64,000 nucleotides of DNA from Pleomorphomonas sp. JP5 (GCF_023721815.1 NZ_JAMDLI010000002.1:1-64000); one strand, 5' to 3'; positions 42,296 to 51,426 are shown, counted from the stretch's first letter. Notes: generated by a model from the sequence alone, not told the origin. Made by a program: numbers and translations.

Positions 42296-42835
42296 TCAGG
42301 CGGCCAGCGGGTAGGCTTCCTCGACGAGATAGGGACCGCCGCCCACCGAGGCGCGCGACGAGTAAAGCACGAAGCGATCGACCGGGAAGCGCGGACCGAT
42401 GAAATCGCCATGCTCGGACAGCCAGCGGGCGACGTCGGTCGAGGTGGTGCCCTTGAAGCGGGCAAGGGTGACATGCGGAATGTAGCGCCGCCCCTCTGCC
42501 GGCAGGCCAAGCCGCTGGATGATGCGCTCGTGCTCGGCCTGAAGCTCGATGAGCTGGTCGGTCGGCTCCACCTTGACGGCCAGCGAATGCGGCACCCGGC
42601 CCGAAGCGAAACAGTGCAGCCCCCTGAGGCTGATCTCGAAGGGCGGCCGGTAGACGCGGTCGAGCGCCTCAGCCACCTCGTCGGCGGTGCGGTGGTCTAT
42701 GTCGCCGATGAACCGCAGGGTTACATGATAGTTGGCCGGGTCGATCCAGCGGGCGCCGGGCAGGCCGCCTTTCAGGAGCGACAGGTGAAAGCCAGCTGTG
42801 GCGGGAATCTCGAGGGCGGTGAACAGCCTGGCCAT
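42296..42835 (-). CDS. thpR: RNA 2',3'-cyclic phosphodiesterase ThpR
   Basis: A 179-residue 2H phosphodiesterase that opens 2',3'-cyclic ends of RNA. Both catalytic motifs are present: HVTLRF (about residue 37) and HVTLARF (about residue 121). The ATG at 42835 (MARLFTALE) is the typical start. It converges with the phosphatase gene, with six bases between stops. Confidence 0.9.
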   Translation of the reverse strand: MARLFTALEIPATAGFHLSLLKGGLPGARWIDPANYHVTLRFIGDIDHRTADEVAEALDRVYRPPFEISLRGLHCFASGRVPHSLAVKVEPTDQLIELQAEHERIIQRLGLPAEGRRYIPHVTLARFKGTTSTDVARWLSEHGDFIGPRFPVDRFVLYSSRASVGGGPYLVEEAYPLAA

Positions 42836-43011
42836 GGCAACCTCGTCGGCGTTACCGTCCGAGCGCCCCTCGGGAAGGGAATCGCCGGACCGGGCGGGAA
42901 GAGCAAACAAAGGGTCGAACGAAGGCCAACCCGGATGCAAGCCCTTTTGTTCGCTTGGCCGCACCGCCAGCGCGATTATATACAAGCGAGACCATTCAAC
43001 GGGCCGGAGCC

Positions 43012-43149
43012 ATGCAGTTCGACGACCCCGCCAACGATAACGACGATCCCGACGTCATCTTCGCGCGCAAGATAGCGCGAGCCCTGGCGCTGGTGCTGGC
43101 CGTCGGCCTCTGCGCCTATCTCGTGGTCACCTATATCCTGCCTGTCTGA
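43012..43149 (+). CDS. Small single-pass membrane protein
   Basis: A 45-residue protein: an acidic N-terminus (DDPANDNDDPDV) followed by one hydrophobic helix (about residues 22-43). CCGGAG nine bases ahead of the ATG is an acceptable ribosome site. No family recognised. It lies upstream of argC, separated by about 150 bases. Confidence 0.65.
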   Translation: MQFDDPANDNDDPDVIFARKIARALALVLAVGLCAYLVVTYILPV

Positions 43150-43299
43150 ACCCGGCCGCGTTGGCCTGACGGCGCCGCTCAAGGCGCATGACAGCGACGG
43201 CCGATGATGGTAAAGCCTCTCGGCACTCCGCCCGGCGCCCCGCCGCGGCGGACTTTCCAACACGTGCCGGCTCCAGCCGGCCAACTCCGGGCACCGATC

Positions 43300-44247
43300 A
43301 TGACGCGGGCGAAGATCTACATCGACGGCGAAGCAGGCACCACCGGCCTTCAGATCCGCGACCGCCTCGCCACCCGCGACGACATCGACCTGCTGACCAT
43401 CGACCCGGCCAAGCGCAAGGACATGGACGAGCGCCGCCGGCTTCTCAACGAAGCCGATGTCGCGATCCTCTGCCTGCCCGACGACGCCGCCAGGGAGTCG
43501 GTGAGCCTCATCGACAACGACCGCACCGGGGTGATCGACGCGTCCACCGCCCACCGCGTGGCGGCTGGCTGGACCTATGGCTTTGCCGAGATGACCAAGG
43601 GCCAGGCCGAAGCGATCGCCGGTTCGAAGCGCGTCGCAAATCCCGGTTGCTGGCCGCAGGGTTTGATCGCCGGCATCCGTCCGCTGATCGAGGCAGGGCT
43701 TATGCCGGCCAACGCGCCCCTCTCCTACAATGGCGTCTCCGGCTATTCCGGCGGCGGGCGCAAGATGGTCGAGGACTATGTGTCGGCCGCGGATCCCTCG
43801 CCGTTCATGCCCTATGGCCTGACCTTCAAGCACAAGCACCTGCCGGAGATGACCGCCTATACCGGCCTTGCCCGTGCGCCGCAGTTCCAGCCGTCCGTGG
43901 GCAACTTCGCTCAGGGCATGCTGACGTTCGTACCGCTTCGTCTGTGGGCGATGTCACCCGGCCTGACGGCCAAGGCGATTCACGAGCTGCTGGCCGATCG
44001 CTATGCTGGCGAGGCTTTCGTCAAGGTGATGCCCTTCGAGGCTGCCGAACGACTTGCCGGCCTCGACCCGCGCACGCTCAACGGCACCAACGAGCTGCGC
44101 CTCCACGTGTTCGCCGACGCCGCCGGCGACGAGGCGCTGATCGTCGCTCTCTACGACAACCTCGGCAAGGGCGCTTCCGGCGCTGCCGTGCAGAACCTCA
44201 ACCTGATGCTGGGACGGCCGGCCGCGACCGGCCTCGTCCCCGCCTGA
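43300..44247 (+). CDS. argC: N-acetyl-gamma-glutamyl-phosphate reductase ArgC, short type
   Basis: ArgC reduces acetylglutamyl phosphate to the semialdehyde in arginine synthesis. The 315-residue, type-2 form is recognised by [17 protein letters not shown] at the N-terminus, the catalytic cysteine in NPGCWPQG, and HKHLPEM near residue 190. The ATG at 43300 ([10 protein letters not shown]) is chosen because the 32 residues upstream (Pro/Arg-rich) are unlike the family. leuD follows after 26 bases, in the same transcript. Confidence 0.95.
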   Translation: MTRAKIYIDGEAGTTGLQIRDRLATRDDIDLLTIDPAKRKDMDERRRLLNEADVAILCLPDDAARESVSLIDNDRTGVIDASTAHRVAAGWTYGFAEMTKGQAEAIAGSKRVANPGCWPQGLIAGIRPLIEAGLMPANAPLSYNGVSGYSGGGRKMVEDYVSAADPSPFMPYGLTFKHKHLPEMTAYTGLARAPQFQPSVGNFAQGMLTFVPLRLWAMSPGLTAKAIHELLADRYAGEAFVKVMPFEAAERLAGLDPRTLNGTNELRLHVFADAAGDEALIVALYDNLGKGASGAAVQNLNLMLGRPAATGLVPA

Positions 44248-44273
44248 TTGCTCGCTTCGGGAAAGGAAAGATC

Positions 44274-44879
44274 ATGCAGAAATTCGACGTGCTCACCGGC
44301 GTGGCCGCGCCGCTGCCGATCCTCAACATCGACACCGACATGATCATCCCCAAGCAGTACCTCAAGACCATCAAGCGCACCGGTCTTGGCAAGGGCCTGT
44401 TCTCGGAGATGCGTTACCATCAGGACGGCACGGAGAACCCCGACTTCGTCCTCAACAAGGACGCCTGGCGCAAGGCTGAAATCCTGGTGGCCGGCGACAA
44501 CTTCGGCTGCGGCTCCTCGCGCGAGCATGCTCCCTGGGCGCTCCTCGACTTCGGCATCCGCTGCGTCATCTCGACGAGCTTCGCCGACATCTTCTACAAC
44601 AACTGCTTCAAGAACGGCATTCTGCCGATCGTCGTCTCGCCCGAAGATCTCAAGAAACTGATGGACGACGCCGAGCGCGGCTCCAACGCGACGCTGACGG
44701 TGGACCTGGTCAACCAGGTGATCAAGGGGCCTGATGGCGGCGAGGTGTCCTTCGACATCGACCCGTTCAAGAAGCATTGCCTGCTGAACGGCCTCGACGA
44801 CATCGGCCTGACGCTCGAGAAGGCGCCCGAGATCGCCGCCTTCGAGGCTCAGAACGCCGCCGCTCGCCCCTGGGCTTGA
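44274..44879 (+). CDS. leuD: 3-isopropylmalate dehydratase small subunit LeuD
   Basis: LeuD forms with LeuC the enzyme that isomerises isopropylmalate in leucine synthesis. The 201-residue protein has [16 protein letters not shown], the [12 protein letters not shown] motif and the closing [18 protein letters not shown] is the ribosome site. leuC is not in the window. A hairpin follows nine bases past the stop. Confidence 0.96.
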   Translation: MQKFDVLTGVAAPLPILNIDTDMIIPKQYLKTIKRTGLGKGLFSEMRYHQDGTENPDFVLNKDAWRKAEILVAGDNFGCGSSREHAPWALLDFGIRCVISTSFADIFYNNCFKNGILPIVVSPEDLKKLMDDAERGSNATLTVDLVNQVIKGPDGGEVSFDIDPFKKHCLLNGLDDIGLTLEKAPEIAAFEAQNAAARPWA

Positions 44880-44887
44880 GATAGGAC

Positions 44888-44911
44888 GCGCCTCCCCTCT
44901 GCGGGAGGCGC
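44888..44911 (+). terminator. Hairpin after leuD
   Basis: Perfect nine-base arms GCGCCTCCC (44888-44896) and GGGAGGCGC (44903-44911), no T-run. Sits in the short gap before the RidA-like gene, so read-through is likely. Confidence 0.5.
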
Positions 44912-44930
44912 CGCCCGGTTGAGGCAGACC

Positions 44931-45314
44931 ATGCGCCAGCTCATTTCCACTGGCTCGCCCTTCGAGGCAGTCGCCGGCTATTCGCGCGCCGTTGTCGACG
45001 GTCCCTGGTGCTTTGTCTCAGGCACCACCGGCTATGACTACACGACCATGGCGATGCCCGACGACATTTCGGCCCAGGCAGAGAACGCCATGGCCACGAT
45101 CTCCAAGGCGCTCGGCGACGCCGGCTTCGCGATATCCGACGTGGTTCGGGTCCGCTACATCGTTACCAACGCCGCCTATGCCGACCCGGTATTCTCGGTG
45201 GTCGGTCGCTGGTTCGCCGATACCCGGCCAGCGGCCACGATGGTCGTCGCCGGCCTCATTCGCCCGGAGATGAAGGTCGAGATAGAGGCCACCGCCTTCC
45301 GGAATCCGGCCTGA
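44931..45314 (+). CDS. RidA/YjgF-family protein
   Basis: A 127-residue protein of the Rid family, which hydrolyses reactive enamines and imines left by PLP enzymes. Recognised by WCFVSGTTGYDY, the substrate arginine in DVVRVRYIVTN, and PEMKVEIEATAF near the end. ATG at 44931 follows GGCAGACC; a TTG at 44919 would add four residues. It may be co-transcribed with argC-leuD, where enamine intermediates of amino-acid pathways arise (inference). Confidence 0.88.
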   Translation: MRQLISTGSPFEAVAGYSRAVVDGPWCFVSGTTGYDYTTMAMPDDISAQAENAMATISKALGDAGFAISDVVRVRYIVTNAAYADPVFSVVGRWFADTRPAATMVVAGLIRPEMKVEIEATAFRNPA

Positions 45315-45424
45315 TCGCCCAGAGATCATCGGACTCGACGTTGCGTTGACCGATTGGTTCGGTCAAGCACTCGTGAGTGGATCGTCACTCTTACCTGTCG
45401 TATTCATTACGTCCGCAAAGAACA

Positions 45425-46213
45425 ATGACGAAGAGGTTGGCCTTGGATACCATCTCATGGCGGGGGACCTTCGGGGGTTTTGCTCTCGGTGCGGCGTCCT
45501 GCTGCGTCGCATTGGCAATTGGAAGCAACAGCGCTATTGCCGCCGACGTCGTCGAATTGTTCACCAGCCAGGGCTGTTCCGCCTGTCCACCCGCCGATAA
45601 GGTACTGTCTCGGCTCGCCAAGGACCGCGACACCGTCGCCCTCACCTTCCCCGTCGATTACTGGGACTACCTCGGCTGGCGCGATACCTACGCCAAGCCT
45701 GAGTTCACGCGTCGCCAGAGGGAATACGCGAGGGCGCGCGTAGACCACGCGGTCTTCACCCCACAGGTGGTGCTCAACGGCCGCGACGCGGTCATCGGCA
45801 GCCGCGAGGATGAGATTCGCGCCTCCCTCGACATCATGCGCGACAACGGTGAAACGCCGGACCTGACGGTCTCCGCCCGCATTCATAGCGACCGCATCAT
45901 CGTCAGTCTGCCTGCCAAGGATTACGACGGCGAGGCTTCGGTCTGGATCGCCGGCTACCTCCCCCCCAAAACGGTGAACATCGGCTCGGGCGAGAACCGC
46001 AACCTCACCGTCACCTATGTGAACGTCGTCGACAGGATGCAGGCCGTCGGCCTGTGGTCGGGCCAGGCGATGACACTGGAACTACCGCTCGCCGACGTGG
46101 CGCCCGAGGGCACCGCTGGCCTCGCCGTCATCGTCCAGGCCCGCAAGAGCGGCCTTCCCGGCCCGATCATAGGCGCCACCCGCCTGGCGCTTCAAAGCGG
46201 CAGTGGCAGCTAG
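45425..46213 (+). CDS. DUF1223 thioredoxin-like exported protein
   Basis: A 262-residue protein with a hydrophobic export signal at about residues 15-40 and a thioredoxin-like domain beginning VVELFTSQGCSACPPADKVL, where the CSAC pair is the redox motif. VDYWDYLGWRD and FTPQVVLNG are typical of DUF1223. Function is unknown; a periplasmic thiol role is inference. ATG at 45425 (MTKRLALDT) is the better start. Confidence 0.85.
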   Translation: MTKRLALDTISWRGTFGGFALGAASCCVALAIGSNSAIAADVVELFTSQGCSACPPADKVLSRLAKDRDTVALTFPVDYWDYLGWRDTYAKPEFTRRQREYARARVDHAVFTPQVVLNGRDAVIGSREDEIRASLDIMRDNGETPDLTVSARIHSDRIIVSLPAKDYDGEASVWIAGYLPPKTVNIGSGENRNLTVTYVNVVDRMQAVGLWSGQAMTLELPLADVAPEGTAGLAVIVQARKSGLPGPIIGATRLALQSGSGS

Positions 46214-46438
46214 GCCTACGCTCTTGTGTGGCAATCTTTCTCGCGGATGAAGAGGCGCACTGGATCAAACCCGCGCGCGCCCTCGATCGCCATCCTCTCG
46301 TTGAGGCCTCATACCGCTTCCCTCGGGTTTTGAGCTTTCGGGTCGGAAGCTGACGGAGGCGGAAGCGCCCGACCGGGCGCCGGCCGGTCAGGCCGAGACC
46401 CGCTTGAGCCGGATGAGTCCGGATCAAGGGAACGCGTA

Positions 46439-46912
46439 TCAGCCGTCCACGCGGTCCACGCGACCGGAGTAGCATCCCTGTTTTGCGTTGTGCACGTGGA
46501 TGTAGCTCACGGCCGGATCCGAAAAGAGGCGCTCGATGACGGTTTCAACCCGGCTTCCCTCGATCACGTCCGCATCGACCATCATGTCGTTTTGATCGAA
46601 TGCCCGAAGCGACAGCAGGCGCCTCCGCATGACCTCGGGCACCTCATCGATAGCGTCGTACACCTCCGTGGCGCCTTCACGAACGAAGATGGCGTGCGAT
46701 GCGCGATAGGGGGTGTCCACCGGCAGGCTGAAATGGTTGAGGAGCAGGACCGTTTCACCGACCCGGGCCTCGCGCATTTCCACCCGGTCCGGGTAACCCG
46801 GATTCTCGTTCACGACGTAGCGAAGCACGCCTCGGACCGCGAGTTCTTCATCGGGCAAACCATAGAGCGACTGAAAGGCGTTGGGCGAAAGACCTGTGAT
46901 GCGAAAGGACAT
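46439..46912 (-). CDS. DUF1203 family protein
   Basis: A 157-residue protein with the DUF1203 features CRITGL-like start FRITGLSP, LLLNH at about residue 58 and PYRASHAIFVRE. The closing HVHNAKQGCYSG has a conserved cysteine. No signal or membrane segment. Function unknown. It ends in DNA without an obvious terminator and is followed, on the same strand and upstream, by the small AsnC-type protein. Confidence 0.82.
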   Translation of the reverse strand: MSFRITGLSPNAFQSLYGLPDEELAVRGVLRYVVNENPGYPDRVEMREARVGETVLLLNHFSLPVDTPYRASHAIFVREGATEVYDAIDEVPEVMRRRLLSLRAFDQNDMMVDADVIEGSRVETVIERLFSDPAVSYIHVHNAKQGCYSGRVDRVDG

Positions 46913-46994
46913 GATCGAGCTCCGTTGTGATGCGAAGCAGACTCATGCCTTGCGAGTTCACAGACCACCCGTTTCTCGCCGGACGCTCGAAATG

Positions 46995-47237
46995 TCAGAA
47001 CGCTCGGAACGTCAAAGTCGTCAGAGTGCGCAGGATGCCGGGAATCGAGGAAATCTTCTCGTTGATGAACTTGCCGATGTCTTCATGGACCGATGCGTCG
47101 ACGTAGACCTTCATCAACAGATCGTATTCGCCCGAGGTGGAGTAGAGTTCGGAGGCGATCTCAAGGGCGTAGATGGCATCCGCAACGGCATAGGTCTGGC
47201 CTGGGGCGCACTGCAACTGGATGAAAACGGGCTTCAT
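46995..47237 (-). CDS. Stand-alone Lrp/AsnC ligand-binding (RAM) domain protein
   Basis: Eighty residues covering only the C-terminal, amino-acid-binding domain of Lrp/AsnC regulators; the helix-turn-helix is absent. The beginning MKPVFIQLQCAPGQTY and GEYDLLMKVYVD are typical. Such solo RAM proteins form octamers and bind amino acids, and may modulate other Lrp proteins. It is short by design rather than broken: the start has AGGAGG upstream, in the minus-strand gap. Confidence 0.85.
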   Translation of the reverse strand: MKPVFIQLQCAPGQTYAVADAIYALEIASELYSTSGEYDLLMKVYVDASVHEDIGKFINEKISSIPGILRTLTTLTFRAF

Positions 47238-47463
47238 GGCCTTCCTCCTCGCCGGCCACCGCGCGGTGCCGGGGCATCGATGCCGATTTCAAACACCACG
47301 AACGATCTCACGGCAAGCCCTTCTTGGGCAACCGAGCCGGTCTCTTCACCTGGGGAGCAAACCCGGCTGTGGGTGAAGAATGGTTAAGCTGGTCCTAATT
47401 CGGCCATCGCTGTATGCTTTCATGCGGTTGGTCTGGAAGCGGGCCCAAGCGACAGGATAAGCC

Positions 47464-48069
47464 ATGACAGGCGGCGAGGCTGGCGACAATAAATTCGGCG
47501 AAGGCAAGGTCCGGCGTCTTTCCGATGCCGTACGCCGTGTGCGCATTGCCGAGAGCGAGCGATCCGACGCCTACGCCGACCTGCACGAAGGCGATCGGGC
47601 TCGCCTCGAACTGCTTGCCGAAGAGTTGGCGAGCGTGTTTTCCGAGCTTCCTGCCGACGACGCCTATTTCATCTGCAAGGTAGCAGGCTCGGCGCCGCCC
47701 CGTCTCTGGGTCGATCCCACCACGCATGTGGTGATGGCGCGTGACCGCCGGTCCTATCGCCTTCTGAAGGACACCCGGCTTGGTCGCCTGACGCTCAATG
47801 AAAGCGCCGACCTCGACGACACCGCCGATGCGGTGACCGACTATATTGCCGAACGGTTGATCGAACGCGAGCGGTCCCTCGAAAGCGACGCGCTCGTCGC
47901 CAAGCTACGCTCGGCGGCTCTGGGTCGCCGCGAAACCGACGAGGCAGCATCCGGACGGGCGGCCGATCGAGGCTCGATGTTGATCTGGGCGCTGATCGTC
48001 TTTCTCGCCGGCTTTGCCGTCGGCGCGCTGGGACTCGTCGCCTACGCCTGGTTCATGGTGCCGGGCTGA
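47464..48069 (+). CDS. Membrane-anchored protein of unknown function
   Basis: A 201-residue protein, charged for 170 residues and closing with one hydrophobic helix (about 174-196), so it is tail-anchored with most of the chain in the cytoplasm. I recognise no domain; the segment SAPPRLWVDPTTHVVMARDRRSYRL is suggestive of an effector-binding region only by its polarity. Its last 28 bases overlap the end of the convergent phosphoesterase gene. Confidence 0.7.
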   Translation: MTGGEAGDNKFGEGKVRRLSDAVRRVRIAESERSDAYADLHEGDRARLELLAEELASVFSELPADDAYFICKVAGSAPPRLWVDPTTHVVMARDRRSYRLLKDTRLGRLTLNESADLDDTADAVTDYIAERLIERERSLESDALVAKLRSAALGRRETDEAASGRAADRGSMLIWALIVFLAGFAVGALGLVAYAWFMVPG

Positions 48070-48965
48070 CCGTCAGCCACACTGACGATCTCCTCGGCCC
48101 GCGTCTCCACGAAGCCACCACCCGGCACGACCTGCATCAGGCGATGGTGCATGCGGAACCCTTCGCCAAACCTTTCGATATCGAACAGATTGAACCCGGC
48201 AGCGGGATGACGACCGTCCGGGCGCTGCGTCGCCGCGGGAACGCCGATGACCGGCACCTCTCCGGCCGGACCGGCAATCGACAATCGGGTCGGCTTGTGC
48301 GTGTGGCCATGCAAGATGAGCTCGGCGCCGTGGCGCGCGATGACCTTGCGAAAGCGCGCGGCTCCGGAAAGGCGCTTGTGCCATGCCGTCGCCCCCTTCA
48401 CGGGCGGATGGTGAATCAGCACCACCCGACAGAGGCCGGCCCGGCCGAGCTCGTCGAGGACGGTCGCCAGTCTTTTCGCCTGCTTCTCGGAGAAGCTGCC
48501 GGTCGCCATGAAGGGGCCGGTTGCGACCGCGGAGGACACCCCGACAATCGCCACTTCGCCGCGTCGCCGCACGTAGGGCCAGCCATCCGCCTCGCCGGCG
48601 TCGGCCGTCATATAGGCCGCCCAGCTCTTCCGTGCCCGACGGGCGGCGCCGGGCACGTAGGCATCATGATTGCCGGGAATGGCGCTGACCGATTCGCCTG
48701 GCCCGATCAGCCCAAGAAAGGCGGCGGCGGTTACAAACTCGCCGGCAAGCGCGATGTTGACGAGATCGCCGGTGACCGCGACATGATCGGGACGTTCCGC
48801 TGCAATCGCCGCGATCAGGGCCGCCTCGACGTCATCGCCGAAGGCGCGCGATCGATTGCGTCGCCAGTTGACGTAACCGAGAATGCGCTTGGACGCGAGA
48901 TCGCGGATACGGGCCGCCGGCAGTGGCCCGAGATGCAGGTCGGAAATATGGATCAGACGGAACAT
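48042..48965 (-). CDS. Calcineurin-like metallophosphoesterase
   Basis: A 307-residue phosphoesterase with all metal motifs: SDLHLG (near residue 8), VTGDLVN (near 66), GNHDA (near 99) and LHGHTHKP (near 220). The family includes 3',5'-cyclic-AMP phosphodiesterases and lipid A pyrophosphatases; the long N-terminal segment with RKRILGYVN-like sequence is reminiscent of LpxI-replacing LpxG-type or CpdA-type proteins, so function is open. The ATG at 48965 (MFRLIHISD) is chosen. Confidence 0.88.
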   Translation of the reverse strand: MFRLIHISDLHLGPLPAARIRDLASKRILGYVNWRRNRSRAFGDDVEAALIAAIAAERPDHVAVTGDLVNIALAGEFVTAAAFLGLIGPGESVSAIPGNHDAYVPGAARRARKSWAAYMTADAGEADGWPYVRRRGEVAIVGVSSAVATGPFMATGSFSEKQAKRLATVLDELGRAGLCRVVLIHHPPVKGATAWHKRLSGAARFRKVIARHGAELILHGHTHKPTRLSIAGPAGEVPVIGVPAATQRPDGRHPAAGFNLFDIERFGEGFRMHHRLMQVVPGGGFVETRAEEIVSVADGQPGTMNQA

Positions 48966-49017
48966 GGATCTTGGGTAGCCGATGCTCACGCGCCGGTAAA
49001 GACGAATGCTCGGGCCA

Positions 49018-49056
49018 TAAAAACGAGGGGCGGATCGCCGCTCGGCAACCCGCCCC
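49018..49056 (-). terminator. Intrinsic terminator of the 38-codon gene
   Basis: On the minus strand arms GGGGCGG (49050-49056) and CCGCCCC (49027-49033) are followed by TCGTTTTTATGG. It lies 58 bases past the stop codon of the small gene at 49114-49230, the only minus-strand gene that it could serve. Confidence 0.78.
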
Positions 49057-49113
49057 GAATGCTATGCTCACGAAGTTGGTTCACGCCTCGAACCGTTGCG
49101 CGTCCGAACCGGA

Positions 49114-49230
49114 CTAGCGCCCCCAGAATGTCAGCACGGCGGCGACGATATGGGGATTGTTCGCGTCGACGGCCGACACCCAACTATAACGATGGGCACG
49201 GTTGAAGCGACGGCGGAAGAGGGAAAACAT
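49114..49230 (-). CDS. 38-residue basic small protein
   Basis: A short frame, ATG 49228-49230 to TAG 49114-49116. It has AGAAGAAGG seven bases upstream of the ATG, a strong ribosome site, and its own intrinsic terminator at 49018-49056. The protein begins MFSLFRRRFNRAHRY, with six arginines and a histidine in the first half, then VDANNPHIVAAVLTFWGR. Cationic-amphipathic in the first 15 residues and hydrophobic in the last 15. I do not recognise it. Evidence for expression is limited to these signals. Confidence 0.6.
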   Translation of the reverse strand: MFSLFRRRFNRAHRYSWVSAVDANNPHIVAAVLTFWGR

Positions 49231-49444
49231 GATAGCCTTCTTCTGAGGTTGTTGAGAGAAATCACCAGCGACTTCTCTTTCACACCAAAGCTATAACAAA
49301 TGCACAATGTTTTTGCCATGAGGCTAAACACTGAGCTTTCCTTAGAGGTAAAAGTGGTTAACCCAAAGTATGACCTAGACGAAAGGCTAAAGTTCCCAGC
49401 CGAAGAAATGTCGACTTTCGAGTCAGTTGCCAGATGAGGATGTC

Positions 49445-49924
49445 GTGAGTACAGCTCGACTGATTGACGCGGTGCAACCCCTTGTCGCACAAGCCCGATC
49501 CTTGGCGGTCCGACTGTGGGGCGGCACGACGTTGGGCGTACGCGCCATCGCTTTCAGCGAGGAGCGTATACTGCTGGTTCGCCATACATACGTGTCCGGC
49601 TGGCACCTGCCCGGTGGCGGTGTCAACGCTCGCGAAACTGCCGAAGCCGCCGCTCGACGGGAGCTTTTCGAGGAGACCGGCTACGAAGCGGCGGGCGCCA
49701 CCCGCTTTCTCGGCCTCTACTTCAATCCGGCCATGGCCGGCCGCGACCATGTGGCGCTTTACCATGTGCCGGACTGCGTGCCGCGTCGCGCGTTCCGCGC
49801 CAATCGGGAAATTGCCGAGATCGGCCTTTTCGCACCCGACGGCTTGCCGGAAGGAACGACCACGGCCACGCGGCGTCGCCTTGCCGAGCTGTTCGAAGGA
49901 CTGCCGCCTGACGAGTGCTGGTAA
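49445..49924 (+). CDS. Nudix hydrolase
   Basis: A 159-residue Nudix protein with the box GGGVNARETAEAAARRELFEETGYEA (core GGGVNARETAEAAARREL, then FEETGYEA), near residues 55-78. WHLPGGG and LLVRHTYVSGW precede it. Its N-terminal 40 residues are unlike MutT, so it is another Nudix subfamily (perhaps an ADP-ribose or NADH type); substrate unknown. The GTG at 49445 has GAGGA four bases ahead and is preferred over a TTG at 49427. Confidence 0.83.
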   Translation: MSTARLIDAVQPLVAQARSLAVRLWGGTTLGVRAIAFSEERILLVRHTYVSGWHLPGGGVNARETAEAAARRELFEETGYEAAGATRFLGLYFNPAMAGRDHVALYHVPDCVPRRAFRANREIAEIGLFAPDGLPEGTTTATRRRLAELFEGLPPDECW

Positions 49925-49930
49925 CGAAAC

Positions 49931-49957
49931 GCCCGGCGGGACGCTGTCCGGCCGGGC
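49931..49957. terminator. Hairpin shared by the Nudix and ahpD genes
   Basis: Arms GCCCGGC (49931-49937) and GCCGGGC (49951-49957), with further GGA/TCC pairing, in the 60-base gap between the convergent stops. No T-run either side. Confidence 0.55.
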
Positions 49958-49984
49958 GCTCAGCAACAATGTATCGATCCGAGA

Positions 49985-50515
49985 TCAGGCGACGACCGCC
50001 GCCGTCTCAAGCGCGATCGCTGCCGACTGTATGATGGCGGCGAAGCGAACGGCGGTCTGCACCGCCGAGGCGGGAAGACCGCCCTCGCGCACCACCTTCT
50101 CGTGGCTGTCCATGCACATCCCGCAGCCATTGATCGCCGAAACGGCGAGACACCACAGTTCGAAATCCACCTTGTCCACGCCGGGCTTGCCGATCAGCTG
50201 CATGCGCAGCCGGGCCGGCATGGTCCGGTATTCCGGGTTCGAGGTGAGGTGCAGGAAGCGGTAATAGACATTGTTCATGCCCATCAGCACGCCGGCGCCG
50301 CGCGCGGCATCGAGCGCCTCGGGGGAAAGGTGGCTCGCCGCCTCCCCCTCGAGCGCCTTGGCGACCTCCGCGTTGCGCGACGCATGGCCACAGGCAACGA
50401 ACAGCCCGTATTTCTGCTGCGGCGTCAGGCTGTCATCCTCGGCCATTGCCGAGAGATTCAGCTTCACGTCGCGCGCATAGGACGGAAACCTATCCTGGAG
50501 GCTGGCGATCGACAT
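49985..50515 (-). CDS. ahpD: Alkyl hydroperoxidase AhpD
   Basis: AhpD reduces the peroxiredoxin AhpC and has weak peroxidase activity itself. The 176-residue protein has the redox motif [10 protein letters not shown] near residue 130, with the Cys-x-x-Cys and histidine of the family. Its ATG overlaps the ahpC stop (TGATG), so translation is coupled and the two form an operon. Confidence 0.94.
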   Translation of the reverse strand: MSIASLQDRFPSYARDVKLNLSAMAEDDSLTPQQKYGLFVACGHASRNAEVAKALEGEAASHLSPEALDAARGAGVLMGMNNVYYRFLHLTSNPEYRTMPARLRMQLIGKPGVDKVDFELWCLAVSAINGCGMCMDSHEKVVREGGLPASAVQTAVRFAAIIQSAAIALETAAVVA

Positions 50516-51069
50516 CAGGCGGCCTTCAGCGTGTCGCCACCAACCTCGCGGTTGCAGGGGCAAAGCTCGTCGGTCTGCAAAGCGTCGAGGACGCGCAGGG
50601 TGTCCTTCGGATTGCGGCCGACGTTGAGGTTGGTGCCGTAGATGTGCTGGATCGTGTTGTCGGGATCGACGATCACCGTCACGCGGAAGGCAACGCCGGC
50701 CGGCGAGCGGACGCCAAGACCGTCGACCAGCGAACCGGTGGTGTCGGCGAACGACCAGATCGGCAGCTTGTCGAGATCCTTGTGATCGCGCCGCCAGGCC
50801 AGCTTGACGAACTCGTTGTCGGTCGAGCCGCCGAGCACGACGGCGTCACGATCCTCGAAGTCCTTGGCCAGACGGGCGAACTCGGCGATTTCGGTCGGGC
50901 AGACGAAGGTGAAGTCCTTGGGGTAGAAGAAGATCACCTTCCACTTGCCGGGGAAGGACGCTTCGGTGATGTCCTCGAATGCGGAGACGCCCCCTTCGAC
51001 GTGATTGTTGAAGCCGGGCTTCACACCGGTGACGGTGAAGGAAGGGAGCTTGTCGCCAATACCGAGCAT
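50515..51069 (-). CDS. ahpC: Peroxiredoxin AhpC, AhpD-dependent type
   Basis: A 184-residue two-cysteine peroxiredoxin that reduces hydrogen peroxide and organic peroxides. The peroxidatic cysteine is in DFTFVCPTE (near residue 57); the C-terminal [11 protein letters not shown] has the cysteine pair of the AhpC forms that use AhpD rather than AhpF. ATG at 51069 (MLGIGDKLP) fits the family. It is divergent from nifB; nitrogenase cofactor enzymes are oxygen-sensitive, so the pairing is functionally plausible but unproven. No OxyR site could be identified. Confidence 0.93.
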   Translation of the reverse strand: MLGIGDKLPSFTVTGVKPGFNNHVEGGVSAFEDITEASFPGKWKVIFFYPKDFTFVCPTEIAEFARLAKDFEDRDAVVLGGSTDNEFVKLAWRRDHKDLDKLPIWSFADTTGSLVDGLGVRSPAGVAFRVTVIVDPDNTIQHIYGTNLNVGRNPKDTLRVLDALQTDELCPCNREVGGDTLKAA

Positions 51070-51286
51070 GTCGAATATCCTCATTACGAGTGGGTTTGAA
51101 ACGGACGGTCGGCACTATCGGCACAACCGCCCCAAAATGCAAGCCTTTCTTAGAGGCATTTTAATGTAGCTCACTTCTATTTGATAATTAAGGGATTTCA
51201 CTGATATTCGCCGCCTAACCGCGTCCAGCGAACGGAAGAGCGTTGTTTGCCCCCGGCTTCAGCCTCCGCCACGCAAGGCGCGCCCT

Positions 51287-51302
51287 TGTCGCAAGTCCGA
51301 CA
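51287..51302. promoter_or_regulatory. NifA upstream activator sequence
   Basis: TGT (51287-51289), ten bases, then ACA (51300-51302): the TGT-N10-ACA consensus bound by NifA. It is 72 bases upstream of the -24 element of the nifB promoter, within the range seen for NifA sites, and is the only exact copy in the interval. Confidence 0.75.
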
Positions 51303-51374
51303 AAGACCTGCCACTGGTGTGTCGCCTTTCTCGTTCAATCTATATATCCCATTGAAATAAATACATTTTATGTC

Positions 51375-51389
51375 TGGCACGTCGTTTGC
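51375..51389 (+). promoter_or_regulatory. Sigma-54 (-24/-12) promoter of nifBSV
   Basis: TGGCAC (51375-51380), five bases, TTGC (51386-51389): a perfect match to the RpoN consensus. Transcription should begin near 51401, 26 bases ahead of the nifB ATG at 51427. This position also rules out an earlier nifB start at 51370, which would lie inside the promoter. Confidence 0.92.
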
Positions 51390-51426
51390 GAAACACGAGT
51401 TGACCTCGTTTCGCCCGGAGAGTGCC

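Larger units (their letters stand above)
51070..51426. promoter_or_regulatory. Divergent regulatory region between ahpC and nifB
   Basis: The 357 bases between the two start codons hold a NifA upstream activator (51287-51302) and a sigma-54 promoter (51375-51389) for nifB, with AT-rich DNA between them that suits bending. On the ahpC side (51085-51230) an AT-rich tract is present, but no promoter pair stands out. There is no gene in this interval. Confidence 0.8.

Noticed and set aside
49304-49318. Minus-strand TGGCAA-N5-TTGT upstream of the 38-codon gene
   Set aside because: Lacks the invariant GC at -12; treated as chance.
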